Origin: JAOUGY01 sp963785075
GTDB taxonomy: Bacteria > Actinomycetota > Acidimicrobiia > Spongiisociales > ZC4RG35
DNA length: 64,000 bases
Reading direction: 5' to 3'
Assembly (NCBI GenBank): GCA_963785075.1
Contig: CAWATW010000010.1
Span: 310,001-374,000, forward strand
In this document: piece by piece, positions 8,438 to 18,038 of the stretch
How positions within the stretch are numbered: position 1 is the stretch's first letter
Layout of the letters: each line of letters begins with the position of its first letter
Notes under the pieces: generated by a model
What the model was told of the DNA's origin: nothing
The model's database searches: none
Seen by the model: the letters and a program-made list of their open reading frames with translations, nothing else
Translations under genes and position numbers: made by a program

Positions 8438-8473
8438 CCGCGATCGCCGGGGTGAGCCAGCCCAGGCTGTTCC

Positions 8474-9715
8474 CTAGACCAGCCAGAGCTCCGTTTGGCG
8501 GCCGTCCAGGAAACGACATACGTCGCCGTCGAACCATGCATCTTCCTCGAGCATGAACTGGACAACCTGCCCGCCCCATTCGGGTACCTCGAGCCGCGCT
8601 TGGAGCTCGATGGAGAACGCCGTGTCGGGAAACAACGGATAGTCGCCCTGACCGGCGACCCCCTCCTGTTGATCCCACAGTCCGATCGTGGGACCGGCGG
8701 CGTGGCCGTGGACACCGATGGGATGCGTGTAGACGAGACCGTCGATACCCGCCCGGGTGGCAGCGTGTCGGGTTTCCGACAGGATCTGGTTGCCGGTGGA
8801 ACCCGTCACGAATCGCTCCATCAGGAGGTCTTGGAGGAGGTTTGCCGTCTCCAGTCCCGCCGCCAGTCCTCCCGGCGGTCCGCTCTCGCCGGGCTTCAGC
8901 ACGTACCCGTGCTGCTGCTGGTCCGTGCAGAGGCCCATACGTCTGATTCCGAAGTCGATGTGCACGAGGTCGCCTGGCTCGATCACGTGGGATCCTGGTC
9001 GTCCCGAGAAGGACGACCGGGGTGGCCCTCCCACCCGTTGAACGCTACATGTCGGGTGGAACCAGGATCCGTACCCGTCGTCGTGCACCTGTTGCCGCAG
9101 CCACCACTCGACATCCTCGGTGGTGGTGACTCCCCCCTGGATGACCTCTGAAGAGAGTGCTCGTCGCAAGTACCCATGGGCCTCGGCGCATGCGGTTCGG
9201 AGTTCGGCGATCTCGTCCGGGAGCCTCGTCTCGAGCCATCCGATCGCGGCGCGTTCGGCAGTGACGAGGCGATCGGCCAGCGGCCCGATCGCGGTGACGA
9301 GCGCCGCATGCTCGGACTCGGACAATCCGTCCGCCAGTGGGAACACGGCCGACGTGTTGACGCCGACGCGGTTTGGGTCGGCGCCGATGAGGATCTCGGC
9401 CAGTCTTGCCCATTGGTCGGGCTGGGGGCCGGGGTCCCACACGCCGTCGAAGAGATCGTCGATGGCGTAGCGGGCAACTGCCATGCGTTCGACGCCCTCT
9501 TCGCCTCGGAGGAACACCAGGATCGTACGGCGACGGGCCGTGTCGAGCCACGTTTGAGGGAGCATCGTCACGAGTACCGGGTCCTCGTTGTACTCCCGGG
9601 CGATGAGCACCCACGCGTCGAGTCCGGCGCGATCCATGAGCTCCGGGATGAGGAGATCGAGTCGGCGTTGGAGCCGCTCGTCGAGGTCGGCTGATGCATG
9701 GCGAAGCGACGTCAT
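8474..9715 (-). CDS. M24 family metallopeptidase (Xaa-Pro peptidase-like)
   Basis: A 413-residue creatinase/aminopeptidase P-type protein. The C-terminal half has the pita-bread metal-binding pattern: DFGIRRMGLCTD supplies the two aspartates, HPIGVHGHAAGP the histidine, and FSIELQ and a late glutamate the remaining ligands. The N-terminal half is the creatinase-like domain. Typical members remove an N-terminal residue before proline, but substrate cannot be inferred. I chose the ATG at 9715, which begins with the polar helix common to the family. A perfect 12-bp inverted repeat lies 18 bp upstream (9734-9769) and could be an operator or 5'-UTR hairpin. It is convergent with the AIM24 gene and stands alone. 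Confidence 0.85.
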   Translation of the reverse strand: MTSLRHASADLDERLQRRLDLLIPELMDRAGLDAWVLIAREYNEDPVLVTMLPQTWLDTARRRTILVFLRGEEGVERMAVARYAIDDLFDGVWDPGPQPDQWARLAEILIGADPNRVGVNTSAVFPLADGLSESEHAALVTAIGPLADRLVTAERAAIGWLETRLPDEIAELRTACAEAHGYLRRALSSEVIQGGVTTTEDVEWWLRQQVHDDGYGSWFHPTCSVQRVGGPPRSSFSGRPGSHVIEPGDLVHIDFGIRRMGLCTDQQQHGYVLKPGESGPPGGLAAGLETANLLQDLLMERFVTGSTGNQILSETRHAATRAGIDGLVYTHPIGVHGHAAGPTIGLWDQQEGVAGQGDYPLFPDTAFSIELQARLEVPEWGGQVVQFMLEEDAWFDGDVCRFLDGRQTELWLV

Positions 9716-9733
9716 GCTCGCATGCTGCCACAC

Positions 9734-9769
9734 ATCGGTGGTGGCACCCGTTGGGGCGCCACCACCGAT
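9734..9769. repeat. perfect 12-bp inverted repeat upstream of M24 peptidase
   Basis: ATCGGTGGTGGC (9734-9745) is followed by a 12-nt spacer and its exact reverse complement (9758-9769). It sits 18 bp upstream of the M24 peptidase start, in a 323-bp gene-free stretch (9716-10038) in which I see nothing else convincing. There is no T-run, so an operator or leader hairpin is more likely than a terminator. Confidence 0.6.
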
Positions 9770-10038
9770 CCGAACGAATCGGCCGCCGGGCTTCGATCCG
9801 GGATCCGCCCCATCACCCGGTCGCTCGAGCCCGACGCACCACCGGCGGGAGTTCGATGAGACCGGATGCCTGATGCCAAGGCGATTCGGGCGGCCCACCC
9901 CGGGCCTGAGCCGATGTTGCCGGTCTCTCCCGGCGTCGTTGCAGCAGTCATCGGTCGAAAGCGTGTCGAGGCCGAGAGTGATTGCATTTGCGCCCGCGGT
10001 GACTAGTCACCTGTCTCGGCCGGTTGCGGGCTCGGCCT

Positions 10039-10932
10039 TCACGCTTCCCGGCGGCTCGCGAGCACGGCACCGCCGATGACCAACGCGACGCCACCGAGGG
10101 CCCACGAGCTGACGCGATCTCCGAGGAACGCAGCTCCCAAGGCCAAGGACACCACGGGAATCAAATATGTGATGAACGTCGCTCTCGGTCCCCCCACTCG
10201 ACCGACGAGGGTCGCCATGAGCGCAAAGGCGACGCCGGTCCCGACCACTCCCAGCACCGCGACGGCGACTGCCGGACCAAGAGCGAAGCTGCTCTTGGCC
10301 CAGCCGTAGACCCCGAACGGTGCGGTCCAGAGCGTCGCAAGCGCCAGCATCTTGCCCATCACGGCCACCGAACCGTATCGGTGTTGCAGAGGGCCGGCGA
10401 GATTGGTGGCGATCCCGTAACAGAAGGTGGCTCCCAGCGCCATGAGCACGCCGATGAACGCGGTTCCGCCCTCCGCTGCCGACCCGAGGCTGACCGATGC
10501 CACGCCCAGAAAACCGACCACCAAACCCAGACGTTGTGGCCCCCTGGGCGGGCGTCCGAAGAAGAGGCCGGCGATGATTCCGGCGAAGATCGGAGTGGCT
10601 CCGTTGAGGAGGCCGGTGACCGCCGAGTTGATGTGGGTCTCCGCCAGCGGGAAGAGCGTGAACGGAATGCCCACCCACACGACCGACAGGGCCAGCAGTC
10701 GCCCGCGGTCCCGACGCTCCACTTTGCGGCGGGCCGCAGGCACGAGATTCAGCGCCAACGCTCCCAGCGCCACCCGGGCCCAGGTGATGAAGCCCGGGTG
10801 GAACGACTCGAGTCCGATGGCGATGAAGAGGAAAGACGCGCCCCAGATCAGTGCGACGAATACGAACAGACCCCAATCCACGGGTTCGAACTGGTCACGA
10901 TCGCTGCGTGGTCTGGTGGCGATGGTGCTCAT
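10039..10932 (-). CDS. DMT (EamA) family transporter
   Basis: The 297-residue product has about ten hydrophobic segments arranged as two EamA halves, the form of drug/metabolite exporters. The first half opens with GLFVFVALIWGASFLFIAIG and the second with an FIGVLMALGATFCYGIATN segment, both typical. It would act in the inner membrane, exporting a small metabolite that cannot be identified from sequence. I chose the ATG at 10932 because it gives a short polar N-terminus followed at once by the first membrane span; the longer reading frame upstream is arginine-rich and not family-like. The gene stands alone, divergent from the MaoC gene with a 144-bp gap. Confidence 0.85.
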   Translation of the reverse strand: MSTIATRPRSDRDQFEPVDWGLFVFVALIWGASFLFIAIGLESFHPGFITWARVALGALALNLVPAARRKVERRDRGRLLALSVVWVGIPFTLFPLAETHINSAVTGLLNGATPIFAGIIAGLFFGRPPRGPQRLGLVVGFLGVASVSLGSAAEGGTAFIGVLMALGATFCYGIATNLAGPLQHRYGSVAVMGKMLALATLWTAPFGVYGWAKSSFALGPAVAVAVLGVVGTGVAFALMATLVGRVGGPRATFITYLIPVVSLALGAAFLGDRVSSWALGGVALVIGGAVLASRREA

Positions 10933-11076
10933 GACCGAAGGAACCCCGACTGACCGGCTTCGGTTGCACGAGTGGACGGGTCGGTGCTCGGCACGAGCGC
11001 AGCGTAGAGCCGTTTGCATCCCCTCGTGACGTCGGTTTCTTGGACCGTCCGCCGGGGAACGGGTAGCGTCGGATTC

Positions 11077-11535
11077 ATGGCTGCATCCGACTTCGCCTCC
11101 GTGTCCGATCTTGCATCGGCTGTTGGCTCTCACCTCGGCTACTCCGACTGGTGGGAGATCACTCAGGAACGGGTCGACACTTTCGCCGATGCCACCGACG
11201 ACCACCAGTGGATCCACGTCGATCCCGAACGCGCGGCGTCAGGTCCGTTCGGAGGCCCCATCGCCCACGGTTATCTGACGCTGTCGATGGCGGTCCCCCT
11301 GATCGAGCAGATCGTCTGGGTCGACGGGGTTGCGATGGGTATCAACTACGGCACCAACAAGGTGCGTTTCCCGGCACCGGTCCCCGTGGGCTCGAAGCTC
11401 CGTGCGGGTGCCACGCTGGCGTCGGTCGACGAGTTCGAAGGCGGAGTGCAGGCCGCCCTGGACGTGGTGTTCGAGATCGAAGGTGGCAGCAAACCGGTGT
11501 GCGTGGCGCAGGTGATCTACCGCTACTACACCTGA
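11077..11535 (+). CDS. MaoC-like hydratase
   Basis: A 152-residue single hot-dog-fold protein of the MaoC/R-hydratase type, which adds water to trans-2-enoyl-CoA thioesters. The hydratase motif is present: DATDDHQWIHVDPERA at 38-53 supplies the catalytic Asp and His, and GPIAHGYLTLSM follows. The start at 11077 has TAGCGT at 11064-11069, seven bases upstream, suggesting a leaderless message. No other fatty-acid gene is adjacent; a possible metabolic partner group lies at 42-48 kb. Substrate is not determinable from the sequence. Confidence 0.88.
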   Translation: MAASDFASVSDLASAVGSHLGYSDWWEITQERVDTFADATDDHQWIHVDPERAASGPFGGPIAHGYLTLSMAVPLIEQIVWVDGVAMGINYGTNKVRFPAPVPVGSKLRAGATLASVDEFEGGVQAALDVVFEIEGGSKPVCVAQVIYRYYT

Positions 11536-11545
11536 GCGCCGGCGC

Positions 11546-12076
11546 TCATCTGCATCCGCTGAGATAGGCCTGTGGCAGTGCGATGACCTCGCGGCCGATC
11601 AATGCGGCACGTCGAGCCGTCGTGATGTCGGCCGGCGCCGCCACTCCCCGGAGGTCGGCGTCTCCTGCACATCGGCTGTCCAGAATCATCGTGCGTCGGA
11701 GGTGATAGTCGGAGGTCACCACCACGACCGTCCCCCATTTCTGCTCGGCGATGAGGTCTCCCAAGGTGGAGGCCTCGCCGACGGTGTTGTCTGGTTGCGG
11801 GCTCGGACACAGGACGATGTACGGATTGGATCGATTGCACAGGGAAAAGGCGTCCGGCCAGAGGGGATCGTTGCCGTTCATGATCACCATCACGGGGGCC
11901 GCGCCGTTGGCCATGAGTGCCAACGCCGAGTTCAGACGTTCTCCGCGACCCCCGGCATGCACCACGAGAGCGTCGCCGATCGGTTGGGCGTGCGCCGGCG
12001 GGGTCATCACCTGTTGGACGCCGGCGCCGATCAGCGCAACGAGTGCCACGGCCGTCCAGATGACGAACCGTTTCAT
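11546..12076 (-). CDS. YdcF/DUF218 family exported protein
   Basis: The 176-residue product starts with a signal peptide or membrane anchor (MKRFVIWTAVALVALIGAG) ending in an AHA-type cleavage site near residue 30. A DUF218 domain follows, with a VVVVTSDYHLRR segment near residue 120 and an ALVVHAGGRGERL strand near 37-49. DUF218/YdcF proteins include SanA-type envelope factors; the reaction is not established. Its start overlaps the end of gpsA by 4 bp (ATGA), so it is translated from the gpsA message. Four cysteines in the mature part could form disulphides. Confidence 0.8.
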   Translation of the reverse strand: MKRFVIWTAVALVALIGAGVQQVMTPPAHAQPIGDALVVHAGGRGERLNSALALMANGAAPVMVIMNGNDPLWPDAFSLCNRSNPYIVLCPSPQPDNTVGEASTLGDLIAEQKWGTVVVVTSDYHLRRTMILDSRCAGDADLRGVAAPADITTARRAALIGREVIALPQAYLSGCR

Positions 12077-13071
12077 CCGCCCTCTGCTTTGGCTTCTCTG
12101 GTCATCAGGTTGAGCACGGCTTCTCGGGGGTGGGCACCTTCGTGGAGCACACGCGTGACCTGGGCGGCAATCGGCATGTCGACGTTGCGGGTGGCGGCAA
12201 GCGAGAGGATGGGTCGTGCACTCTTGACGCCTTCGGCGACCATGCGCATCTCGCCGATGATGTCGTCGAGCCGCTTTCCTTGTGCGAGCGCCATGCCGAC
12301 GCGGTTGTTGCGGGAGTCGTCCGATTGGCAGGTGGCGATCAGGTCCCCCATTCCCGCCAGGCCGGCGAACGTCTCTGCCCTGCCGCCGAGGGCGACGCCG
12401 AGTCGAGTGAGCTCGGCCAGGGCTCGCGTGATCAGGGCGGCGAGTGTGTTGTGGCCAAAACCCAACCCCTTCGCCATCCCGGCGGCGATGGCCATGACGT
12501 TCTTGAGCGCACCGGCGAGCTCGGCTCCGACGACGTCGTCGTTTCGGTACACCCGGAACGTTGGACCCATGAAGGCCGCCTGCACGGATGCTGCCGCCTC
12601 CTGGTCCGCCATCGCCACCACCGCGGCTGCCGGAAAACCGTCCATGACCTCGCGTGCGAGGTTGGGGCCGGTCAGCACTCCGACGCGGCGCGAGTCGACC
12701 GTCGGAAACTCCTCCACGATGATCTCCGTCATACGAAGCAGCGTGTCCTGTTCGATGCCCTTTGTGAGGCTGACGATCGGGACCGACGGATCCAGAGCCG
12801 GTACCAGCTGCCGGAACACCTCTCGAAAACCGTGCGACGGCACACCGATGACCACGAGCTCGGCGTTGGCCACCGCCTCGTGGAGGTCACCGACGGCTCG
12901 CACCGTGTACGGCAGACGATGACCGGGCAGGTAGTCGGGATTCTCGGACGAGGAGTTGATGGCGTCGCACAGCTCGGGACGCCGCGCCCAGAGCACGGTC
13001 GAGTTCGCTTGGGCCGCCAACGAGGCCACGGTGGTGCCCCAGGAGCCGGCTCCGATCACTGCGGTACGCAT
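12073..13071 (-). CDS. gpsA: glycerol-3-phosphate dehydrogenase [NAD(P)+]
   Basis: GpsA reduces dihydroxyacetone phosphate to sn-glycerol 3-phosphate for phospholipid synthesis. The 332-residue product has the Rossmann GAGSWGT at 7-13, GPNLAREV near 134, and the catalytic-lysine segment GALKNVMAIAAG followed by a GFGHNTLAALITR stretch, all in the standard order. The ATG at 13071 begins MRTAVIG, the canonical start, and TACTCT lies eight bases upstream on the minus strand. It is the first gene of a two-gene unit with the YdcF-like gene. Confidence 0.95.
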   Translation of the reverse strand: MRTAVIGAGSWGTTVASLAAQANSTVLWARRPELCDAINSSSENPDYLPGHRLPYTVRAVGDLHEAVANAELVVIGVPSHGFREVFRQLVPALDPSVPIVSLTKGIEQDTLLRMTEIIVEEFPTVDSRRVGVLTGPNLAREVMDGFPAAAVVAMADQEAAASVQAAFMGPTFRVYRNDDVVGAELAGALKNVMAIAAGMAKGLGFGHNTLAALITRALAELTRLGVALGGRAETFAGLAGMGDLIATCQSDDSRNNRVGMALAQGKRLDDIIGEMRMVAEGVKSARPILSLAATRNVDMPIAAQVTRVLHEGAHPREAVLNLMTREAKAEGG

Positions 13072-13209
13072 CGACGCCGAGAGTAGGCGAACCGATTCGC
13101 GGTTCGGACGTGGGACCGGCATTCCGTTCGCGAATCTGGCGGCGGGGACGGTGGGCGCCGGCCGGCCACTATTCTCCCGGAACCCCCACCTCAGTTCGAG
13201 GAGTCAATC

Positions 13210-14298
13210 GTGTCCCTCCAAGCCGGCATCGTCGGCCTCCCCAATGTCGGCAAGAGCACGCTGTTCAATGCCCTCACCGCAGCCTCGGTGGAGGCCGCGA
13301 ACTACCCGTTCGCCACGATCGAGCCCAACGTGGGCGTGGTACCCGTTCCGGATGAGCGGCTCGCAGCGATCAACACGAAGATCGAAACCGAGCGCATCGT
13401 TCCTGCCGCGGTCGAGATCGTGGACATCGCCGGGCTCGTCCGAGGGGCATCCGAGGGAGAGGGCCTTGGAAACCAGTTCCTCGGCCACATTCGGTCGGTC
13501 GACGCCATTCTCCACGTCGTGCGCTGTTTCGAGGGTGAGGTCACCCACGTCGAGGGATCGGTGGACCCGGCGCGCGACATCGAGACCATCGACCTGGAGC
13601 TCGCGCTGGCCGACCTGGCAGTGGCCGAACGACGGCTCGATCGGCTCACTCGGGCGGTGAGGACGGGGGACAAGGTCGCGGCCGCCGACAAGGCGGTGAC
13701 GGAGAAGCTGGTGGACGTTCTGGGCGCGGGCCTCCCCGCCCGCTCCGCTGCATGGACACCCGAGGAGTACGCCCTCCTGGCCGAGGCACAACTGATCACC
13801 CTGAAACCCGTGCTGTACGTGTGCAACGTCGACGAGAGCGGCCTGGCAGGGAACGAGTACGTCGAAGTCGTCCGCGCCATCGCCGACCGAGATGGAGCAG
13901 GGTTCGTGGTGATCTGCGCCGAGATCGAAGCCCAGATCGCCCAACTCGAACCCGATGATCAAGCGGCCTTCCTCGCGGATCTCGATCTCAAAGAGCCGGG
14001 GCTGGCGGTGCTCGCACGGGAGGCGTACCGCCTTCTCGGTCTCGAGACCTTCTTCACGGCTGGACCCAAGGAGATCAGGGCGTGGACGATCCGTCATGGC
14101 ACGAGGGCTCCGCAGGCCGCGGCAACGATCCACACGGACTTCGAGAAGGGGTTCATCAGGGCCGAGGTGTACCGCATCGACGACCTGCTCGCCCTGGGGT
14201 CGGAGGCGGCGCTCAAGTCCGCCGGCAAGCTCCGAGTCGAGGGCAAGGACTACGTCGTCGCCGATGGCGACGTCATGCACTTCCGATTCAACGTCTGA
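13210..14298 (+). CDS. ychF: ribosome-associated ATPase YchF (OLA1 family)
   Basis: A 362-residue Obg-like P-loop protein. The G1 loop GLPNVGKST is at 9-17, the switch-II DIAGLVRGASEGEG near 74, and the C-terminal TGS domain is intact to the end (VADGDVMHFRFNV). YchF binds ribosomes and prefers ATP to GTP. The start is GTG at 13210 with GAGGAG eight bases upstream. The gene converges with the PLP decarboxylase and overlaps its 3' end by 11 bp. Confidence 0.96.
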   Translation: MSLQAGIVGLPNVGKSTLFNALTAASVEAANYPFATIEPNVGVVPVPDERLAAINTKIETERIVPAAVEIVDIAGLVRGASEGEGLGNQFLGHIRSVDAILHVVRCFEGEVTHVEGSVDPARDIETIDLELALADLAVAERRLDRLTRAVRTGDKVAAADKAVTEKLVDVLGAGLPARSAAWTPEEYALLAEAQLITLKPVLYVCNVDESGLAGNEYVEVVRAIADRDGAGFVVICAEIEAQIAQLEPDDQAAFLADLDLKEPGLAVLAREAYRLLGLETFFTAGPKEIRAWTIRHGTRAPQAAATIHTDFEKGFIRAEVYRIDDLLALGSEAALKSAGKLRVEGKDYVVADGDVMHFRFNV

Positions 14299-15769
14299 TC
14301 GGCTCCGTCGACTGCCACGCCACGTCCTCGCCGATCGTCACGACGGCGTCGACGAATGCGTCCACGTGTGCCGGCGTGGTGCGGGCGTTGATGAAGCACG
14401 GCCGGATCGCAAACCGTCCGTCCACGAACGTCGAACTCGGCATGAAATCGGTCTCTCTCATCAGCCGGCGGAACACTCGTTGGTTGAGCTCATCCACGGC
14501 CTGTGGACCCATGGCGAGCACGTCTGGCGGTGCGTAGCGGAAACAGCAGATCGAGAGGGTCGGTTCGGCGAGCAGCTCGAGCCGAGGATCCTCGGTGGCC
14601 CGCCTCGCCACCCGGCCGGCGAGGTCGTTGTCGGCGACCACCCTGTTGGCAACGCCTTCCCGACCGAGCTCGGTCAGGATGGCCCAAACGATCACGCCTC
14701 GGGCGGGCGACGAGAGCTCCACGCCGAAGTCCTGGTATGGGATGCCCATCGAATCGAGTGACGATTCGGGCTCTTCGGTGAACGCACCTTCCAGGTAATC
14801 GGCGGGCTCTTGGGTGAAGGCATCGAACAGAATCGATCGGTCCCGGACGAACGTGGCCGCCACCCCCACGGGCGCACCGAGCCACTTGTGGGGGTCGACG
14901 ATGACCGAGTCCGCCAGTTCGAGGCCGTCGAAGAGGTGGCGGATCCGGGGGTCGAGCACGCCGGGGAGACCGTACGCGCCGTCGACGTGGAACCACGACC
15001 CGTACCGCTGAGCCAGTTCACCGACCTCTCGGAGCGGATCGATGGCACCCGTGTTGGTGGTGCCGGCGGCAGCGACCACTGCGAGTGGCATCACGCCGTC
15101 TTCCTGGTCACGCCTCAGGGCGTCCTCCAAGGCATCGAGGCGGATCCTTTGGGCCTGGTCCACTGGGATCGGCCGCACGCTCCGCCTACCCAGACCCAGG
15201 ACTCCGGCCGAGCGTTGAATCGTGTGGTGTGCCTCCGTCGAGGTGTATACCGACACCTTCGATCCGGGAACACCGGCAGCGGCCGGATCGATGCCACGTT
15301 GCGCAAAAGCCCACTGTCGCGCAGCTCCCAATGCGATGAGGTTGGCGGTCGATCCACCGCTCGAGTACACACCCTTCATGCGAGGTGCCAGCCCGCACAG
15401 GTCCGCCAGCCATTCGAGAGAGAGCTCCTCGATCCGATTGAACGCAGTGATCGTGTACCGCTGGGGGCCACTGACGGCCGCCATCGTTGCGGCCACCGTG
15501 GGTACCGTCGTCGGGCCCGTCGTGATCCACCCCCAGAATCCGGGATGTGACATCCGGGGGCCGTTCGGCAACACCTCTCTGAGCAAGCGCTCGATCGTCG
15601 AGTCGGCACCGATGCCGAACTCCGGGAGTGCGCCCTCCAGGCTGCTGCCCCATTCGTCGAACCTCCGCATTGCGTCGCCGGGGTGCTCGGCCAGGTAGGC
15701 GTCGAGAGCCTGTCCGACCGAGCCGAGGTGCTTTGCGAATCGGGCGGTCTCCGGGAGGGGCGAATGCAT
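14288..15769 (-). CDS. PLP-dependent (group II) amino-acid decarboxylase
   Basis: The 493-residue product belongs to the aromatic-amino-acid/glutamate decarboxylase superfamily. The PLP-lysine is in DPHKWLGAPVG (K295), the cofactor-binding Asp in HVDGAYG (263 region), and the stacking His in STEAHH (177-182). The GVYSSGGSTANLIAL phosphate-binding region is also clear. Substrate may be an aromatic amino acid, but this subgroup is broad. I took the ATG at 15769; an ATG at 15781 is also possible. Either start overlaps the divergent antiporter start at 15764. The 3' end overlaps ychF by 11 bp on the opposite strand. Confidence 0.87.
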   Translation of the reverse strand: MHSPLPETARFAKHLGSVGQALDAYLAEHPGDAMRRFDEWGSSLEGALPEFGIGADSTIERLLREVLPNGPRMSHPGFWGWITTGPTTVPTVAATMAAVSGPQRYTITAFNRIEELSLEWLADLCGLAPRMKGVYSSGGSTANLIALGAARQWAFAQRGIDPAAAGVPGSKVSVYTSTEAHHTIQRSAGVLGLGRRSVRPIPVDQAQRIRLDALEDALRRDQEDGVMPLAVVAAAGTTNTGAIDPLREVGELAQRYGSWFHVDGAYGLPGVLDPRIRHLFDGLELADSVIVDPHKWLGAPVGVAATFVRDRSILFDAFTQEPADYLEGAFTEEPESSLDSMGIPYQDFGVELSSPARGVIVWAILTELGREGVANRVVADNDLAGRVARRATEDPRLELLAEPTLSICCFRYAPPDVLAMGPQAVDELNQRVFRRLMRETDFMPSSTFVDGRFAIRPCFINARTTPAHVDAFVDAVVTIGEDVAWQSTEPIRR

Positions 15770-18007
15770 GCGGCTCACCATACCGATGAGGCGGCGGCGC
15801 GGCGCCAGGCGCTACTCTCCGTCGCCGTGATTCTGGTCCTGGCAGCTGAGGGCGTTGCCACCCCCCTCGACGAGCACGAAGTGCTCGTCTTTCTCGCGCA
15901 ACTGGCGCTGCTGGTGGGAGTTGCCCGGGTCATGGGCGGACTGCTGAAGCTTCTCGGCCAGCCATCGGTGGTCGGCGAGCTCATCGCGGGAATCCTGCTG
16001 GGTCCCAGCGTGTTCGGGAAGATCGCTCCTCTGTCCCACACGTGGCTCTTCGGAGAGGAACGGGTCCAGTCCCTGATGTTCGGGCTGGCGTGGCTCGGAG
16101 TGATCATGCTTCTGGTGGTGATCGGTTTCGAGACGGATCTCGCCATCATCGGCCGGTTTCGAAAGGCGGCACTCTGGGTGTCTGCGGGGGCGCTGCTCCT
16201 CCCGCTGGCCGTGACGTTCATGCTGTCCGCGAGTGTGCCCCGTGACTTCATAGGGGAGGGCACAGACCCGAACGTGTTCGGCGGCTTCTTCGCCCTGGCG
16301 CTGTCGGTGTCCGCGCTCCCGGTGGTGGCAAAAATCCTGCAGGACCTCGGCTATCTCAGGCGCAACTTCGGCCAGATCACTCTTGCCGCCGGAATGACCA
16401 TGGACACGGTGGGCTGGCTCTTCCTCGCCGCTCTCTCCGGGATCGCCCAGGACGGTTTCGACCCTGAGGCGCTGGGGCTCTCGTTCGGCGGCTTGGTCGT
16501 CTTCCTCCTGCTCGTGATCTTCGTGGGGCGTCCCGTTCTCGACCGCATCATGAAGCTGGTCATGCAGAGCGGTTCGAGTCGGACCGCCGCGCTCACCGTG
16601 GCGATCGTCGCGGCTCTCGCGGGCGGGGTCGTGACGCAGGCGCTCAAGCTGGAGGCGATCCTCGGCGCATTCATCATGGGCATCCTGTTGTCGACCCTTC
16701 GACATCAACTCCCACAGGTGCAGACGACCCTCGAGACGATCACCGCCTCGGTGTTCGCCCCGATCTTCTTTGCATTCAGCGGCTTGAGGGTCGACATCGG
16801 ACTCCTGTCCTCGATGACGGCCGTCGCCTGGACGATCGGCCTCGTCGGCGTCGCGATCGCCGCCAAGATCCTTGGCACCTTGATCGGCGGCCGAGTCGCG
16901 GGTGTCTCGGGTCGAGAAGGACTCGCCCTCGGTTCAGGGTTGGCTGCCTTGGGAGCCATGGGGATCGTCGTGGCGATCGTTGCTTTGAATCTCGGCGTCC
17001 TCTCGGAGACCGGCTACACGGTGGTTGTGCTCGTGGCCATCATCACCTCGATGGTGGCACCGATGCTCCTGAAATGGGTCGTCGCAGGGTGGTCGGTGCC
17101 GGATGAGGAGCGGAGACGCCTCGACCGCGAGGAGCTGTTGGCTGCGTCCGAGATCTTGTCGAGCAAGAGGGTGCTGCTGCCAACGCGGGGAGGGCAGAAC
17201 AGCCGGTACGCCGCCCGTCTGCTGGCGGCCGTGCTCGACGACCCTGAGATCACCGTGCTCACCATCGAGGTTGTCACCGCTCGTTGGCGCCGCCTCTTCG
17301 GCAAGATGGGAGGGAGCGCCGCCGCTCCTGCCGACGTGCTCTTGGAGCTCGGCGATGTTCGCCACCGCGTCGTCCGTCGGGTGGCAAGCGATCCGGCCGA
17401 AGCCATCGCCTCGGAGGCGAGACTCGGGTACGACCTCATCCTGCTGGGTGCATCCGAGGAGGAGCGCGACGGTCAGGGTGGGATGTTCTCGAACGTCGTA
17501 GATCGGGTTCTTGCCCGTGTCGACCTGCCGACCGTGACGGTGCGCACGCACAGTGGTGTCGACGAGGACCTCCCCATGCCCGAACGTGTGCTCGTTCCGG
17601 TGGTGGCAAGCCGGGTCTCCCGTGCGGCGGAGGAGCTGGCCTATTCGATCGTTCGCACCAACGGAGGGAGCGCCTTTGCGCTGCACGTGGTGAATCGGCC
17701 TGAAGGACAAGGACTGATGCTCGAGGAACCGACGGTCACCGACGCCATCCGGACCGGGCAGGAGATGGTGACCGCTGCCGCCGGTTTTGGTGAGAGGCTC
17801 GGCGTGACCGTGGAGACCGGGGTCCGGGTCGCCCCCCACGCCGAGGAGGAGGTGGTCGAGATCGCCAACAACGGCGACTTCGACCTCGTCGTCATCGGGG
17901 CCTCGAACCGACCGGTGTCCGATCGACCATTCCTCGGTCATCGCGTCCGTTACATGATCGACAACGCCACCATGCCGGTGGCGATCGTGACATTGCCGAT
18001 GCGCTGA
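15764..18007 (+). CDS. CPA2-type cation:proton antiporter with USP-like C-terminal domains
   Basis: The 747-residue product has about twelve membrane segments (roughly residues 15-440) with the Na+/H+ exchanger pattern, including an LGQPSVVGELIAGILLGPS segment early and ALSVSALPVVAKIL in the core. After residue 460 come two soluble alpha/beta regions resembling universal-stress domains: KRVLLPTRGGQN near 475 and ERVLVPVVASRVSR near 610, each ending with a VVIGASN or LLGASEEE type loop. It probably exchanges K+ or Na+ for protons under nucleotide control; the ion is not determinable. The ATG at 15764 has a GGGAGGGG ribosome-binding site; a GTG at 15827 would cut into the first membrane span. 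Confidence 0.86.
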   Translation: MHAAHHTDEAAARRQALLSVAVILVLAAEGVATPLDEHEVLVFLAQLALLVGVARVMGGLLKLLGQPSVVGELIAGILLGPSVFGKIAPLSHTWLFGEERVQSLMFGLAWLGVIMLLVVIGFETDLAIIGRFRKAALWVSAGALLLPLAVTFMLSASVPRDFIGEGTDPNVFGGFFALALSVSALPVVAKILQDLGYLRRNFGQITLAAGMTMDTVGWLFLAALSGIAQDGFDPEALGLSFGGLVVFLLLVIFVGRPVLDRIMKLVMQSGSSRTAALTVAIVAALAGGVVTQALKLEAILGAFIMGILLSTLRHQLPQVQTTLETITASVFAPIFFAFSGLRVDIGLLSSMTAVAWTIGLVGVAIAAKILGTLIGGRVAGVSGREGLALGSGLAALGAMGIVVAIVALNLGVLSETGYTVVVLVAIITSMVAPMLLKWVVAGWSVPDEERRRLDREELLAASEILSSKRVLLPTRGGQNSRYAARLLAAVLDDPEITVLTIEVVTARWRRLFGKMGGSAAAPADVLLELGDVRHRVVRRVASDPAEAIASEARLGYDLILLGASEEERDGQGGMFSNVVDRVLARVDLPTVTVRTHSGVDEDLPMPERVLVPVVASRVSRAAEELAYSIVRTNGGSAFALHVVNRPEGQGLMLEEPTVTDAIRTGQEMVTAAAGFGERLGVTVETGVRVAPHAEEEVVEIANNGDFDLVVIGASNRPVSDRPFLGHRVRYMIDNATMPVAIVTLPMR

Positions 18008-18038
18008 GGTGACGATCCTCGGCTCCTGAAACGACTGA

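Noticed and set aside
10024..10953. A 309-codon plus-strand frame opposite the DMT transporter
   Set aside because: The minus-strand product has ten membrane spans in the EamA pattern; the plus-strand product is a charged shadow.
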